NCBI GenBank assembly: GCA_946480485.1
Contig: CAMLJW010000005.1
Span: 1-31,011, forward strand
DNA length: 31,011 nucleotides
Direction: 5' to 3'
Source of the DNA: an uncultured Streptomyces sp.
GTDB lineage: Bacteria > Actinomycetota > Actinomycetes > Streptomycetales > Streptomycetaceae
Shown: piece after piece, positions 8,280-16,495 of the stretch
Layout of the letters: every line of letters starts with the position of its first letter
How positions within the stretch are numbered: position 1 is the first letter of the stretch
The notes under the pieces: model-generated
The model's database searches: none
What the model saw: the letters and a program-made list of their open reading frames with translations, nothing else
What the model was told of the DNA's origin: nothing
Translations under genes and position numbers: made by a program

Positions 8280-8425
8280 TCAGCGCTTGGCGCGGCCGGC
8301 GGCGAGACCCGTCACCAGGTTCTTCTGGACAAGGTAGAAGAACGCGAAGACGGAGATGGCGATCAACACCGCGGTGGCGGTCATGAGGTTGCGCTGCGCG
8401 TCGTGCTCGCTGACGAAACGGGGCC
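8280..8425 (-). pseudogene. MalG-type sugar ABC transporter permease, C-terminal remnant
   Basis: On the minus strand the frame ending at the stop 8282-8280 reads RFVSEHDAQRNLMTATAVLI, then AISVFAFFYLVQKNLVTGLA and AGRAKR. A last transmembrane helix followed by VQKNLVTGLAAG is the typical end of MalG/UgpE inner-membrane permeases. About 45 residues remain of an expected 275-300. No MalF, MalE or regulator gene follows upstream; at about 8425 the sequence turns into unrelated DNA before the PAP2 gene. I infer that a deletion removed most of a maltose/maltodextrin import operon. Confidence 0.75.
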
Positions 8426-8586
8426 CGGCTGATCAGGGCCTGTCCGAAGTTTCCCGCCGCCCACCGCCCCCATTGAACTCCCCGTAGCCGGGGAAGCGCC
8501 CGACCTCCTCCAGGCGCACAGATGGCGACCCGGACCCGACCGAGGGATGATCGGTGGGTAGGGAATCTCTGGCAGACTCTGACTCT
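8426..8586. other. Junction DNA between the permease remnant and the PAP2 gene
   Basis: No intact gene is visible. Read on the minus strand, about 8516-8466 gives RLEEVGRFPGYGEFNG, which looks coding but is not recognised. It probably contains a deletion end point and the PAP2 promoter. Confidence 0.4.
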
Positions 8587-9477
8587 ATGGGTGAGACGAC
8601 CGCGACGCCTCTGGAAGGCCGTCAGCAGGCCGCTCCATCGTCCGTCGCGGACCAGGTCGACGAGCGCGTGGAGCAGGGGCTCCTGCGCCGCTTGCGTGTG
8701 CCACGTCGTCCCCGGTTCTGGTTCGAGATCCTGCTGATCGCGGTCAGTTACTGGACGTACTCGCTCATCCGCAACGCGGTTCCGGAGCAGAAGGCGCAGG
8801 CGCTGCACAACGCCGACTGGATCTGGAAGGTGGAGCACAACCTCGGAATGGCCGTCGAGGAGTCCGTCAATCACGCCGTGAACTCGGCGACATGGCTGAT
8901 CGTCGGCATGAACTACTACTACGCGACACTGCACTTCATCATGACGCTGGGTGTCCTTGTGTGGCTGTTCCGTAGCCACCCGGGCCGCTACGCGGCGACC
9001 CGCATGGTGCTGTTCACGACCACGGGTGTCGCCCTCGTCGGTTACTACCTGTATCCGCTCGCCCCACCCCGCCTGATGAACGGCGGCGGCTTCGTCGACA
9101 CGGTCGTGGTCCACGAGACCTGGGGCTCCATGGCCTCCGGCGACCTGAAGAACATGTCGAACCAGTACGCCGCGATGCCCTCCATGCACATCGGCTGGTC
9201 CCTCTGGTGCGGCCTGACGATCTTCGCCCTGGCCTCGGTCCCCTGGGCCCGCGTCGTGGGCCTGCTGTATCCGGCGGCGACCCTGGTGGTGATCGTCGCC
9301 ACCGCCAACCACTTCTGGCTGGACGCGGTGGGCGGCACGCTGTGCCTGGCGTTCGGCTTCACAGTGGCCCGGGTCTGGTATGGGACACTGCCGTACGCGC
9401 TGCCACGCCTGGTTCCGGCGCCGACGACCGGGGGCGGGAGCGCTCCGCTCCGCTGGAGGGTGCCCTCCAAGGGCTGA
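8587..9477 (+). CDS. PAP2-superfamily membrane phosphatase/phosphotransferase (Aur1-like)
   Basis: The product has 296 residues and about six membrane helices (roughly 45-63, 100-127, 138-158, 200-218, 222-240, 246-265). PAP2 signatures are AAMPSMHIGW with His201, and NHFWLDAVGG with His242 and Asp246, the conserved C2/C3 histidines. The arrangement matches the inositol-phosphorylceramide-synthase-like branch of PAP2 found in actinobacteria, which acts on lipid phosphates at the outer face of the membrane; the substrate is unknown. The start is uncertain. ATG 8587 has no Shine-Dalgarno, while in-frame GTG 8554 has GAGGG at good spacing. I prefer 8587 on expected N-terminal length. It is convergent with glnE. 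Confidence 0.85.
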   Translation: MGETTATPLEGRQQAAPSSVADQVDERVEQGLLRRLRVPRRPRFWFEILLIAVSYWTYSLIRNAVPEQKAQALHNADWIWKVEHNLGMAVEESVNHAVNSATWLIVGMNYYYATLHFIMTLGVLVWLFRSHPGRYAATRMVLFTTTGVALVGYYLYPLAPPRLMNGGGFVDTVVVHETWGSMASGDLKNMSNQYAAMPSMHIGWSLWCGLTIFALASVPWARVVGLLYPAATLVVIVATANHFWLDAVGGTLCLAFGFTVARVWYGTLPYALPRLVPAPTTGGGSAPLRWRVPSKG

Positions 9478-9495
9478 AGGGTGCTGGGATCCCCC

Positions 9496-9525
9496 TGCTC
9501 GAGCGAAGCCGAGAGGTCGAAGGGG
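9496..9525. repeat. CTCGAGCGAAGCCG intergenic repeat, copy 2
   Basis: The core gctcgagcgaagccgagag directly follows the PAP2 stop and shares 15 bases with the copy at 8206. Its ctcg...cgag ends can pair. Confidence 0.6.
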
Positions 9526-9599
9526 GCAGGGACGGGCGGCGGAGGCGAGAAAAACCGGCCGCATCGACGGACGCCTCGGTGCGGCGCCCACCCGGACGA

Positions 9600-12596
9600 C
9601 TACCCTCCGTAGAACGACTCGTCCACCACCACCCGCGCCCGCCGCGTCGTACGCCGATAGGCGTCGAGCATGTCGCCCACATGCCCCGGCCCATACCCCA
9701 GGTACCGGCCAACGGCCGCCAGCTCGCGCCCGTCCGACGGAAACGTGTCCCCGGCCCGCCCCCGCACCAGCATCACCGCGTTCCGCACCCGAGTCGCCAG
9801 CACCCAAGCCTCATCCAGTATCGAGGCGTCCTCACCGGAGATCAGCCCGGCGGCACACGCGGCAGCCAGTGCCTCACGTGTACGAGTGGTCCGCAGCCCG
9901 GGCTCCGCCCAGCCGTGCCGAAGCTGGAGCAGCTGCACCGTCCACTCCACGTCGGACAGCCCGCCCCGCCCCAGCTTGGTGTGCAGCGTCGGATCCGCCC
10001 CACGCGGCAACCGTTCCGCCTCCATCCGCGCCTTGAGCCGCCGGATCTCCCGCACGGCATCGTCACCGAGCCCTTCGGCGGGATACCGCAGCGGGTCGAT
10101 CAGCTCGACGAACCGCCGCCCCAGGTCCTCGTCGCCCGCGACGGGCTCGGCCCGCAGCAAGGCCTGCGACTCCCAGACCAGCGACCACCGCCGGTAGTAC
10201 GCCTCGTACGAGTTCAGCGTTCGCACCAGCGGTCCCGACTTCCCCTCCGGCCGCAGATCGGCGTCGATCAGCAGCGGCGGGTCGGAGCTGGGGATCTGCA
10301 GCAACCGCCGCATTTCCGCCACTACGGTGCCGGCGGCTCGCGAGGCCTCCTGCTCGTCGGCGCCATCTCGGGGTTCGTGCACGAACAGGACGTCCGCGTC
10401 CGAGCCGTAACCCAGCTCGTGCCCGCCGAAGCGCCCCATCCCGATGACCGAGAACCGGGTCGGCAGGTCATCCCCCCACTGGTCGCGCACCACGGCCCGC
10501 AACGTCCCGGCGATAGCCGCGGCCGTCAGGTCCGACACCGCCCCACCGACCAGATCGACCAGCGCCCCCTGATCGGCCGCGGCGGGCGACTCCTCCGTAC
10601 CGTACGAACCGACGATGTCGATGGCCGCCGTACGGAAGAGCTCACGCCGCCGAACGCCGCGCGCGGCGGTGACCGCGGCCTCTTGCCCGTCGGCCCGTCG
10701 CACCGCGGCGAGGATCTCCTGCTCCAGGTGCGCGCGGTCGCGGGGTTCGAGCCCGCCCTTGTCGCCGTCGCCGAGCAGCGCCACCGCCTCCGGCGCCCGC
10801 ATCAGCAGGTCGGGGGCGAGCCGCCCGGCGGACAGTACGCGGGCCAGGTTCTCGGCGGCCGCGCCCTCGTCCCGGAGGAGCCGCAGATACCAGGGGGTCT
10901 TCCCCAAGGCGTCCGACACCTTGCGGAAGTTCAGCAATCCCGCGTCAGGATCGGCGGAGTCCGCGAACCACGGCAGCAGCACGGGCAGCAACGTCCGCTG
11001 AATCGCGGCCTTGCGCGTGACCCCGGAGGCGAGCGCCTCCAGGTGGCGCAGCGCGGCAGCCGGGTCCGCGTAGCCGAGCGCGACAAGCCGCTCCCGGGCC
11101 GCGTCGGCGCTCAACCGGGCCTCGCCGGGCGCGAGTTGAGCGACGGCGTCGAGCAGCGGGCGGTAGAAGAGCTTTTCGTGCAGTCGCCGTACGACGGACG
11201 TATGCCGTCGCCACTCACGGTTCAGCTCGGTGACCGGATCGGTACGCAGGCCCAGCGAGCGGCCGATGCGCCGCAGATCGGCCTCGTCCTCGGGCACGAG
11301 GTGGGTGCGCCGCAGCCGGAAGAGCTGGATGCGGTGCTCCATAGAGCGCAGGAACCGGTACGCGTCATCGAGCTGCACCGCGTCGACCCGTCCCACGTAG
11401 CCACCCGCGGCCAGCGCCTTCAGGGCGTCCAGCGTGGTGGCGCTGCGCAGCGACGTGTCGGCCCGCCCGTGCACCAACTGCAGTAGCTGCACGGCGAATT
11501 CGACGTCCCGCAGTCCGCCGGGGCCGAGCTTCAGCTGGCGCTCGATCTCGGCCACGGGGATGTTCTCGACGACGCGCCGCCGCATCTTCTGCACGTCGGC
11601 CACGAAGTTCTCGCGCTCGGCGGCCTGCCAGACGAGGGGCGCGAGCGTGGCGACGTACTCCTCGCCGAGTTCGATGTCGCCGGCGACCGGCCGTGCCTTG
11701 AGGAGGACCTGGAACTCCCAGGTCTTGGCCCAGCGCTGGTAGTAGGCGAGGTGGCTGGACAGGGTCCGTACGAGCGGACCGTTTCTGCCCTCCGGCCGCA
11801 GATTGGCGTCGACGGGCCAGATCGAGCCCTCGACGGTGGTCTCGGAGCAGATCCGCATCAGGTGTGAGGCGAGCCGGGTCGCGGCCCGCAGCGCCTTCTG
11901 CTCGTCAGCCCCGTCCACGGCCTCGCCGACGAAGATGACGTCAACGTCGGAGACGTAGTTCAGCTCGTGGCCCCCGCACTTGCCCATCGCGATGACCGCG
12001 AGCCGGCACAGCGCGGCGTCTTCGGGGGCCGCGGCCCGTGCGATGGCGAGCGCGGCGCGCAGCGTGGCGGTCGCGAGATCCGCGAGTTCGGCGGCGGTCT
12101 CGGCGACATCAATGGTTCCGCACACGTCGCGCGCGGCGATGGACAGCAGACAGCGCCGGTAGGCGACCCGCAGCGACAACGGGTCAAAGGCCTCGGCGAG
12201 CCAGCGCTCGAACTCCGCCGTGCCCGGATGCAGGTCCCGCGGCTCGTACATGACGAGCGCCTGCCAGTCGAGCGGATGCCGCGCGAGATGGTCGGCGAGC
12301 GCGGAGGAGGCGCCGAGCACCCCGAGCAGCCGGTCACGCAGCGGCTTGGCCGCGATCAGCGTGTCCAGCAGCGCGCGCCGCCCCGCGTGGTCCCGCTGCG
12401 CCTCGACGAGCCGTACGAGCCCGAGCAGCGCCAGATCGGGATCGGCGGTCGCCCCGAGCGCGTCGAGCAGCACCGGGTCGGTCCTTACGGGCGCCAGCTG
12501 CCCGCCCTCCAGGAGCCGCTCGGCGGCCGACGGATCGGTGAAGCCGTGCCGCAGCAGCCGCGTGAAGGTACTGCTCCTGCGCCCCGGCGCCATCAT
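9600..12596 (-). CDS. glnE: Bifunctional glutamine synthetase adenylyltransferase/adenylyl-removing enzyme
   Basis: GlnE (998 residues, full length for actinobacteria) attaches AMP to a tyrosine of GSI-type glutamine synthetase when nitrogen is ample, and removes it when nitrogen is scarce. Two nucleotidyltransferase domains are visible: MGKCGGHELNYVSDVDVIFV at 204-223 (N-terminal, deadenylylating half) and MGRFGGHELGYGSDADVLFV near 715-735 (C-terminal, adenylylating half). Each has the G-G-x-E-L and S-D-x-D metal-binding motif, and each is followed by an RPEGxxGPLVRTL-type segment and an LGxGGLxDVEfxVQLLQL helix. Start ATG 12596 is preceded by GGGAGG six bases away; ATG 12593 is an alternative. 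Its regulator GlnB/GlnK and target glnA are not in the window, but glnII and a glnA2-like gene are. Confidence 0.97.
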   Translation of the reverse strand: MMAPGRRSSTFTRLLRHGFTDPSAAERLLEGGQLAPVRTDPVLLDALGATADPDLALLGLVRLVEAQRDHAGRRALLDTLIAAKPLRDRLLGVLGASSALADHLARHPLDWQALVMYEPRDLHPGTAEFERWLAEAFDPLSLRVAYRRCLLSIAARDVCGTIDVAETAAELADLATATLRAALAIARAAAPEDAALCRLAVIAMGKCGGHELNYVSDVDVIFVGEAVDGADEQKALRAATRLASHLMRICSETTVEGSIWPVDANLRPEGRNGPLVRTLSSHLAYYQRWAKTWEFQVLLKARPVAGDIELGEEYVATLAPLVWQAAERENFVADVQKMRRRVVENIPVAEIERQLKLGPGGLRDVEFAVQLLQLVHGRADTSLRSATTLDALKALAAGGYVGRVDAVQLDDAYRFLRSMEHRIQLFRLRRTHLVPEDEADLRRIGRSLGLRTDPVTELNREWRRHTSVVRRLHEKLFYRPLLDAVAQLAPGEARLSADAARERLVALGYADPAAALRHLEALASGVTRKAAIQRTLLPVLLPWFADSADPDAGLLNFRKVSDALGKTPWYLRLLRDEGAAAENLARVLSAGRLAPDLLMRAPEAVALLGDGDKGGLEPRDRAHLEQEILAAVRRADGQEAAVTAARGVRRRELFRTAAIDIVGSYGTEESPAAADQGALVDLVGGAVSDLTAAAIAGTLRAVVRDQWGDDLPTRFSVIGMGRFGGHELGYGSDADVLFVHEPRDGADEQEASRAAGTVVAEMRRLLQIPSSDPPLLIDADLRPEGKSGPLVRTLNSYEAYYRRWSLVWESQALLRAEPVAGDEDLGRRFVELIDPLRYPAEGLGDDAVREIRRLKARMEAERLPRGADPTLHTKLGRGGLSDVEWTVQLLQLRHGWAEPGLRTTRTREALAAACAAGLISGEDASILDEAWVLATRVRNAVMLVRGRAGDTFPSDGRELAAVGRYLGYGPGHVGDMLDAYRRTTRRARVVVDESFYGG

Positions 12597-12698
12597 CCTG
12601 GGCCTCCCGTCGGATCAAGGTCCTACGGCCCGAGCCTAACCGGAGTAACTGAGTGAAGCGCCCGAGCGGCCGGGCGGGGGGCGACGGTCCGTCCCGCC

Positions 12699-12786
12699 CC
12701 TACAGCACCGGCAGGCTCTTCCGCAGCTCGAAGGCGGTCACCTCGGAGCGGTACTCCTCCCACTCCTGTCGCTTGTTGCGGAGGAA
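12699..12786 (-). pseudogene. Duplicated 3' end of the glnA2-like gene
   Basis: Bases 12699-12786 match 14642-14729, the end of the complete glnA2-like gene, at 85 of 88 positions; the first 70 are identical. The minus strand reads FLRNKRQEWEEYRSEVTAFE then LRKSLPVL and the same stop. Homology ends abruptly on both sides. Upstream the frame stays open to about 12918 but with arginine-rich sequence unlike any glutamine synthetase, so I do not call a gene. Confidence 0.9.
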
Positions 12787-12882
12787 CTTATGCTGGCGAC
12801 GGCCCTCGGAAGACTCCCGCCGAAGTGCCAGTGACCTGCAATCGAGCGGTCGGCCGTCCCGGCGTTCACGTTCACTGGGGCG

Positions 12883-12912
12883 CCGCCCGCCGTGACGTCC
12901 TGCCGGGCGGGT
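12883..12912 (-). terminator. Possible terminator of the secreted EEP gene
   Basis: CCGCCCG (12883-12889) pairs with CGGGCGG (12904-12910) directly after the stop of the phosphohydrolase gene. There is no T-run. Confidence 0.35.
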
Positions 12913-12914
12913 GC

Positions 12915-13898
12915 TCACGGAAGCCGGATGCGGGCCAGCACCGGCAGGTGGTCACTGGGGTAGACGCCGTTGCCGTCCTTGATTGTGCTCATCACCGCGC
13001 CGGAGACCGTCGCCGCCGGCTTGGTGAGGATGTGGTCGATACGAAAGCCGGGCGTCGGTTCCTGATCGCCGCGCAGGGACTTGAACTCCTCGCCCTTGTT
13101 CTTCGCCGCGTTCCAGGCGTCGACGTAGCCGGCGTCGGTGAAGATCTGGTGCGCCGTGTCGAAGTCCCGAGAGTTGAAGTCCCCGGTCAGGACGACCGGC
13201 AGGTTCCGCTTGTTGATCTCGGCCATGTGGTCGAGGACCTTGTTCGCTCCGAGGTCCTTCGCCTGCCGTACGAGGTCCAGGTGCGTGTTGACCGCGTAGA
13301 ACTCCTTGTTGGTGACCTTGTCGCGGAAGTGGATCCAGGTGGCCATGCGCGGGCTGCCGGCCTTCCAGCCGTCGCCGGTGGACACGCAGCCCTTACGGTT
13401 GTCGCCGCTCAGACCCGGCTTGTCCGTGCAGAACCAGAAGTCGCCGTGGCCCTTGTCCTCGAGCCGGTCCGGGTTGTAGAAGATCCCGACGGTCTCGCCT
13501 TGGTCGGGACTCTGCACATTGTCGGGCAAGAACTCCCGCTGATCTCCGTACCACTCGTATTGGTGGCCCTTGTTCTTCAGGTCGACCCAGAGGTTGTCCT
13601 GCTGCCACTTCACCCCCTCCTGAGTCCCGATCAGGTCCGGCAGCTCGCGGAAGATCGCCTCGGCGAGCACGTCTCGCCGTCGGGTGTAACCATCACCGGT
13701 GTCCAGGGTCGCGTCTCGTTCGTTGAACGTCATGACGTCAAGGTCCTCTTTGGCCTTCGGCGTCTTGCTGATCCCGGTCAGCAGGGGGTCCGCCGCCTGC
13801 GCAGCGGGGCTTCCGGTGACGAGGTAACCGCCCAGCGCGAGAAGTGTCGCCGCTGTACCGGCCAGCAGCCTCCGGTGAACCTTCGTGTTCTGTGCCAT
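12915..13898 (-). CDS. Secreted endonuclease/exonuclease/phosphatase (DNase I-fold) protein
   Basis: The 327-residue product has an export signal (MAQNTKVHRRLLAGTAATLL then ALGGYLVTGSPAAQA, probable cleavage near residue 36). The EEP fold follows with DVMTFNERD, DLIGTQEG (metal-binding Glu), VNTHLD, VVLTGDFNSRD (catalytic Asp/Asn) and a final SDHLPVLARI, the conserved Ser-Asp-His. It should hydrolyse phosphodiester or phosphomonoester bonds outside the cell; DNA, phospholipid head groups and sugar phosphates are all possible substrates in this superfamily. ATG 13898 was chosen because the signal peptide starts there; the ribosome site is weak (GGAAAG). It is the only gene in the insert between the duplicated glnA2 ends, so it may be cargo of a horizontally acquired segment. 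Confidence 0.88.
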   Translation of the reverse strand: MAQNTKVHRRLLAGTAATLLALGGYLVTGSPAAQAADPLLTGISKTPKAKEDLDVMTFNERDATLDTGDGYTRRRDVLAEAIFRELPDLIGTQEGVKWQQDNLWVDLKNKGHQYEWYGDQREFLPDNVQSPDQGETVGIFYNPDRLEDKGHGDFWFCTDKPGLSGDNRKGCVSTGDGWKAGSPRMATWIHFRDKVTNKEFYAVNTHLDLVRQAKDLGANKVLDHMAEINKRNLPVVLTGDFNSRDFDTAHQIFTDAGYVDAWNAAKNKGEEFKSLRGDQEPTPGFRIDHILTKPAATVSGAVMSTIKDGNGVYPSDHLPVLARIRLP

Positions 13899-14570
13899 CT
13901 TTCCAATCTCTCTATTAGGGCATTCCCATCCCGTCCGCGACGTCCGCATCTCGGCGGCGTCCCAGGAATCGCCGTAGAGCTGTGAGGTGCGGTGGGCAGG
14001 CATCGCGGATCACCCCCTCTCGACGTTCTTGGCCGATACGCGGGGGTGGTCGGGGTGTTTTCTCAAGGGGTCGCGTGCGCGACGTGGACCGAAACCGCGC
14101 TCGACGCTCAGGTCGACCTGCTCCTGGACGGGGAGAGCGGCACGGCGTGCCGGCGCGAGGCCCGCCCGGGCGCCGTCGCGGTCGCGGTCGCGGTCGCCGG
14201 TCGACTCGGCCAGTGGGAACGGCGTTTGTGGGCGCGGCTGCCGGGTGCTGGTCCGGCACCGAGTGGTGGGGTTGTTTCCATTTACCCCCTTGGAGCACTG
14301 TTGGGACGTCGGTGACTTATGGGGCACCTGTGACCTACTGATACGGAACCGACGCCAGCAGCGTTCAACCTGCGGTCCTGTCCGGTCGGGACTACGTGAA
14401 GTGACCCCGTTACCTGCGGCAGCGCAGCGATCAGTCGCTCCTGCACGATCCGGCGCGCCTGGACGCACCTGATGCCCAGTAGCGAGGGACGCACCCGGAA
14501 AGCGGTGGACCGATTACGAGGTCACCGAATCCGCGCCGGACGGCCCCCAGACGTCCCAAGGCGAATAAGA
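13899..14570. other. Non-coding or decayed stretch inside the insert
   Basis: Open frames exist on both strands, as expected at this GC content, but none has a ribosome site plus recognisable protein. A short tandem repeat (gtcgcg, three units at 14175-14192) lies in it. The promoter of the EEP gene should be within the first 100 bases. Confidence 0.5.
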
Positions 14571-14574
14571 CGAC

Positions 14575-14612
14575 TCCGGGCCAGCACCGTCATGGTGCTG
14601 GCCCGGATCGTT
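14575..14612 (-). terminator. Terminator of the glnA2-like gene
   Basis: A perfect 14-bp stem (14575-14588 with 14594-14607) has the 5-base loop gtcat. Read on the minus strand it lies about 35 bases after the glnA2 stop and is followed by GTCGTCTTATTCG. Confidence 0.85.
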
Positions 14613-14642
14613 GATCAAACGTGAATGCCTGCTGACCTGTGC

Positions 14643-16004
14643 CTACAGCACCGGCAGGCTCTTCCGCAGCTCGAAGGCGGTCACCTCGGAGCGGTACTCC
14701 TCCCACTCCTGCTTCTTGTTGCGGAGGAAGAAGTCGAAGACGTGCTCGCCCAGGGCATCGGCGACCAGGTCGCTGCGCTCCATCAGGGTGAGGGCCTCGC
14801 CGAGGTTCTGGGGGAGGGGTTCGATGCCCATCGCGCGGCGCTCGGCGTCGGAGAGGGCCCAGACGTCGTCCTCGGCGCCCGGCGGAAGCCCGTAGCCCTC
14901 CTCGATGCCCTTGAGGCCGGCGGCCAGGAGCAGCGCGTACGCCAGGTACGGGTTCGCGCCCGAGTCCAGAGAGCGGACCTCCACCCGGGCCGAGCCCGTC
15001 TTGCCGGGCTTGTACATCGGGACGCGGACGAGGGCCGAGCGGTTGTTGTGGCCCCAGCAGATGTACGAGGGCGCCTCGCCGCCGGCGCCGGCCGTGCGCT
15101 CGGAGCCGCCCCAGATGCGCTTGTAGGAGTTGACCCACTGGTTGGTGACGGCCGAGATCTCGGCGGCGTGCTTGAGCAGGCCCGCGATGAAGGAGCGGCC
15201 GACCTTGGAGAGCTGGTACTCCGAGCCCGACTCGTAGAACGCGTTGCGGTCGCCCTCGAAGAGAGACAGGTGCGTGTGCATGCCACTGCCCGGGTGCTCC
15301 GAGAACGGCTTCGGCATGAAGGTCGCCTGGACGCCCTGCTCCAGCGCCACCTGCTTCATGACCAGGCGGAACGTCATGATGTTGTCCGCCGTGGACAGCG
15401 CGTCCGCGTAGCGGAGGTCGATCTCCTGCTGGCCCGGGGCGCCCTCGTGGTGCGAGAACTCGACCGAGATGCCCATCGACTCCAGCATGGTGATCGCCTG
15501 GCGGCGGAAGTCCATGCCGACGTTCTGCGGAGTGTGGTCGAAGTAGCCGGAGTTGTCGGCCGGGGTCGGGCGGCTGCCGTCGACCGGCTTGTCCTTCAGC
15601 AGGAAGAACTCGATCTCCGGGTGGGTGTAGAAAGTGAAGCCCAGGTCGGAGGTCTTGGCGAGGGCGCGCTTCAGTACATAGCGCGGGTCCGCGAAGGACG
15701 GCGAGCCGTCCGGCATGAGGATGTCGCAGAACATACGGGCCGTACCGGGGGCCTCCGCCCGCCACGGCAGGACCTGGAAGGTCGACGGGTCCGGCTTGGC
15801 GATCATGTCCGACTCGTACACCCGGGCGAAGCCCTCGATCGCGGAGCCGTCGAAGCCGATGCCCTCGTCGAAGGCCTGCTCCAGCTCGGCCGGAGCCACC
15901 GCCACGGACTTGAGGAAGCCCAGCACGTCCGTGAACCACAGCCGTACGAACCGGATGTCGCGCTCCTCCAGTGTCCGGAGCACGAACTCCTGCTGCTTGT
16001 CCAT
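14643..16004 (-). CDS. glnA2: GSI-type glutamine synthetase homologue, GlnA2-like
   Basis: The protein has 453 residues and every main GSI block: the latch GFDGSAIEGFARVYESDM, EIEFFL, the metal site SHHEGAPGQQEIDLRYADAL, SGMHTHLSL, NQWVNSYKRI, and NNRSALVRVP. ATG 16004 was chosen because the family begins MDKQQEFVLRTLEER; longer starts add unrelated residues. Proteins of this clade in Streptomyces (GlnA2) are reported to glutamylate polyamines rather than make bulk glutamine, and I infer the same here from clade and position, not from active-site analysis. A tyrosine in EGYGLPPG falls where GlnA has its adenylylation site NLYxLP, so control by neighbouring glnE should not be excluded. The last 88 bp are duplicated at 12699-12786. 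Confidence 0.9.
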   Translation of the reverse strand: MDKQQEFVLRTLEERDIRFVRLWFTDVLGFLKSVAVAPAELEQAFDEGIGFDGSAIEGFARVYESDMIAKPDPSTFQVLPWRAEAPGTARMFCDILMPDGSPSFADPRYVLKRALAKTSDLGFTFYTHPEIEFFLLKDKPVDGSRPTPADNSGYFDHTPQNVGMDFRRQAITMLESMGISVEFSHHEGAPGQQEIDLRYADALSTADNIMTFRLVMKQVALEQGVQATFMPKPFSEHPGSGMHTHLSLFEGDRNAFYESGSEYQLSKVGRSFIAGLLKHAAEISAVTNQWVNSYKRIWGGSERTAGAGGEAPSYICWGHNNRSALVRVPMYKPGKTGSARVEVRSLDSGANPYLAYALLLAAGLKGIEEGYGLPPGAEDDVWALSDAERRAMGIEPLPQNLGEALTLMERSDLVADALGEHVFDFFLRNKKQEWEEYRSEVTAFELRKSLPVL

Positions 16005-16440
16005 CTTCCGCTTCCACCCATCCTTGCTGGTCAGGCCACCTGCTCCGGCCACGGGAGGCGGTCGGGCACCTGAGCATCCCACCACAACACCATTTCGTGC
16101 GCGTTGCGGACCTTGATCGACCGGCGGACCTCGGTCTGAACGCCTCCCGTACGGCAGGCGTACTGCTCTTCTACTGCTCTACTTCTCTACTGCCCTGTTT
16201 TCTGCTTCTGCTTCTGCTTCTGCTTCTGCTTCGCTGCTTCTGCTTCGCTGTTTGTGCTTCCGCTGCCCATACTGCCTGCTCACCCGCATCCTTGTAATCT
16301 CCGGCTCCCACACTTTCTTCATGGCTGGGCGACGGACCTCATGGCACGCTGGGTCCGCGGACCTCATCGCGGCGGGGATCCGGGCAGTGGGCTCGAGAGG
16401 TGCGCCCGACCGTCGGGACCCCCCCACACCCCGCCCCCGT
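16005..16440. other. Divergent intergenic region between glnA2 and the DUF3105 gene
   Basis: About 490 bases without a credible gene. It must hold the promoters of both flanking genes and contains a tandem hexamer repeat (16201-16230). Confidence 0.5.
16201..16251. repeat. TCTGCT hexamer tandem repeat
   Basis: Five perfect TCTGCT units at 16201-16230 are followed by two imperfect ones containing TTCGCTG. The strand is pyrimidine-rich over about 90 bases, unusual for this GC-rich genome. Confidence 0.9.
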
Positions 16441-16446
16441 CCCCAC

Positions 16447-16452
16447 TACGAT
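16447..16452 (+). promoter_or_regulatory. Possible -10 box for the DUF3105/DUF305 pair
   Basis: TACGAT fits TANNNT of the principal sigma factor and lies 44 bases before the ATG at 16496. No convincing -35 is seen. Confidence 0.35.
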
Positions 16453-16495
16453 CAACTGACCCAACCGTCCCTCCGACCCCTGTAAGGACTCGCCC

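Noticed and set aside
12700..12918. 72-codon minus-strand ORF ending in the glutamine synthetase tail
   Set aside because: Only the last 28 codons are related to anything; the rest is arginine-rich read-through of non-coding DNA without a ribosome site.
13992..14315. Plus-strand ORF of 107 codons reading through VACATWTETALDAQVDLLLDG
   Set aside because: Part of it looks protein-like, but there is no ribosome site, the repeated gtcgcg DNA explains the AVAVAVA run, and other frames are equally open.
14282..14494. Minus-strand ORF of 70 codons considered as a transposase piece
   Set aside because: No transposase motif or catalytic triad is visible and the composition is ordinary read-through.
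16195..16255. The TCTGCT tract considered as a CRISPR-like array
   Set aside because: The units are six bases with no spacers; it is a simple tandem repeat.
16179..16427. Minus-strand ORF encoding a run of Glu-Ala repeats
   Set aside because: The EAEAEA run is just the translation of the TCTGCT tandem repeat; there is no start signal.
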